Below are positions 34,689-34,811 of a stretch of 34,811 nucleotides of DNA, piece by piece. The stretch is from Geodermatophilus chilensis (GTDB lineage Bacteria; Actinomycetota; Actinomycetes; Mycobacteriales; Geodermatophilaceae). The position numbers and the translations under genes are program-made. How positions within the stretch are numbered: position 1 is the first letter of the stretch; each line of letters begins with the position of its first letter. Under the pieces are notes generated by a model. The model was not told the DNA's origin. It made no database searches and saw only the letters and a list, made by a program, of their open reading frames with translations. The stretch covers positions 1 to 34,811 of the forward strand of contig NZ_NVPT01000035.1 of assembly GCF_002802985.1 (NCBI RefSeq), given 5' to 3'.

Positions 34689-34811
34689 CGGGGACAGGTC
34701 CGTCCACGGCGAGGCGGCGGGGGCAGCGGCAGATGCCGCCAGAACCCGTGGCCGCTTTCAGCTGATTTCTGCCAGTGCATCCGGGGACCGGCGTTCCGTA
34801 ACGTGACGGAC

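Overview
The window is very GC-rich, has strong third-position GC bias, and starts many genes at GTG behind GGAGG-type ribosome sites. Of 33 gene ends read, 31 stop at TGA, two at TAG and none at TAA. A WhiB regulator, PHA metabolism, a DUF222/HNH gene and a UGSC-family protein point to an actinobacterium, most likely Geodermatophilaceae (Geodermatophilus/Blastococcus group). The first 85 bases are mostly a corrupted Illumina Nextera P5/Read-1 adapter, so the left edge is a contig end and not genomic sequence.

Layout. 0.1-7.5 kb: an FAD amine-oxidase/phytoene-desaturase-like enzyme coupled to a SnoaL-like protein, a Cu/Zn SOD lipoprotein, a stretch of gene remnants, NADP-glutamate dehydrogenase, and a secreted NodB deacetylase with LGFP repeats interrupted by an in-frame TGA. 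7.7-11.5 kb: a tightly coupled polyhydroxyalkanoate operon (phaC, acyl-CoA dehydrogenase, phaZ). 11.6-14.5 kb: a quinone oxidoreductase, then a gene-poor stretch with a decayed oxidoreductase, GTTCCCGCGGGAAC palindromes and short repeats. 14.6-16.3 kb: an RHH regulator with a palindromic operator and a PHB-depolymerase-type esterase. 16.5-19.1 kb: a P450 behind a frameshifted FAD monooxygenase. 19.2-22.1 kb: a redox island with an OsmC protein, a divergent thioredoxin-fused UGSC-partner protein, the UGSC protein, and a universal stress protein.

The most notable point is in this redox island. Both the OsmC gene and the UGSC gene carry an in-frame TAG exactly where the family has its redox-active Cys/Sec, each followed by a hairpin at SECIS-like distance. 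I read both as selenoproteins in which UAG, not UGA, encodes selenocysteine. UAG-directed selenocysteine is known from Geodermatophilus and Blastococcus.

22-26 kb holds a truncated AEC transporter, a zinc-ribbon protein, a DUF4258-like protein, a DUF222/HNH protein and, upstream of it, an array of nine copies of a 16-bp palindrome in a 172-bp higher-order repeat. 26-34.3 kb looks like a conflict/signalling island: a broken BTAD regulator, a stand-alone N-terminal effector-type domain, a DUF2235 hydrolase lacking its nucleophile region, then sigma factor - small protein - TPR-CHAT protease, facing a paralogous small protein, a cytosolic subtilase and two tiny genes. A WhiB2-like regulator closes the window.

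Several genes are broken by single-base events (17.8-19.1 kb, 26.4 kb, 6.97 kb). Because the contig also contains adapter sequence, true decay and sequencing error cannot be separated from sequence alone.
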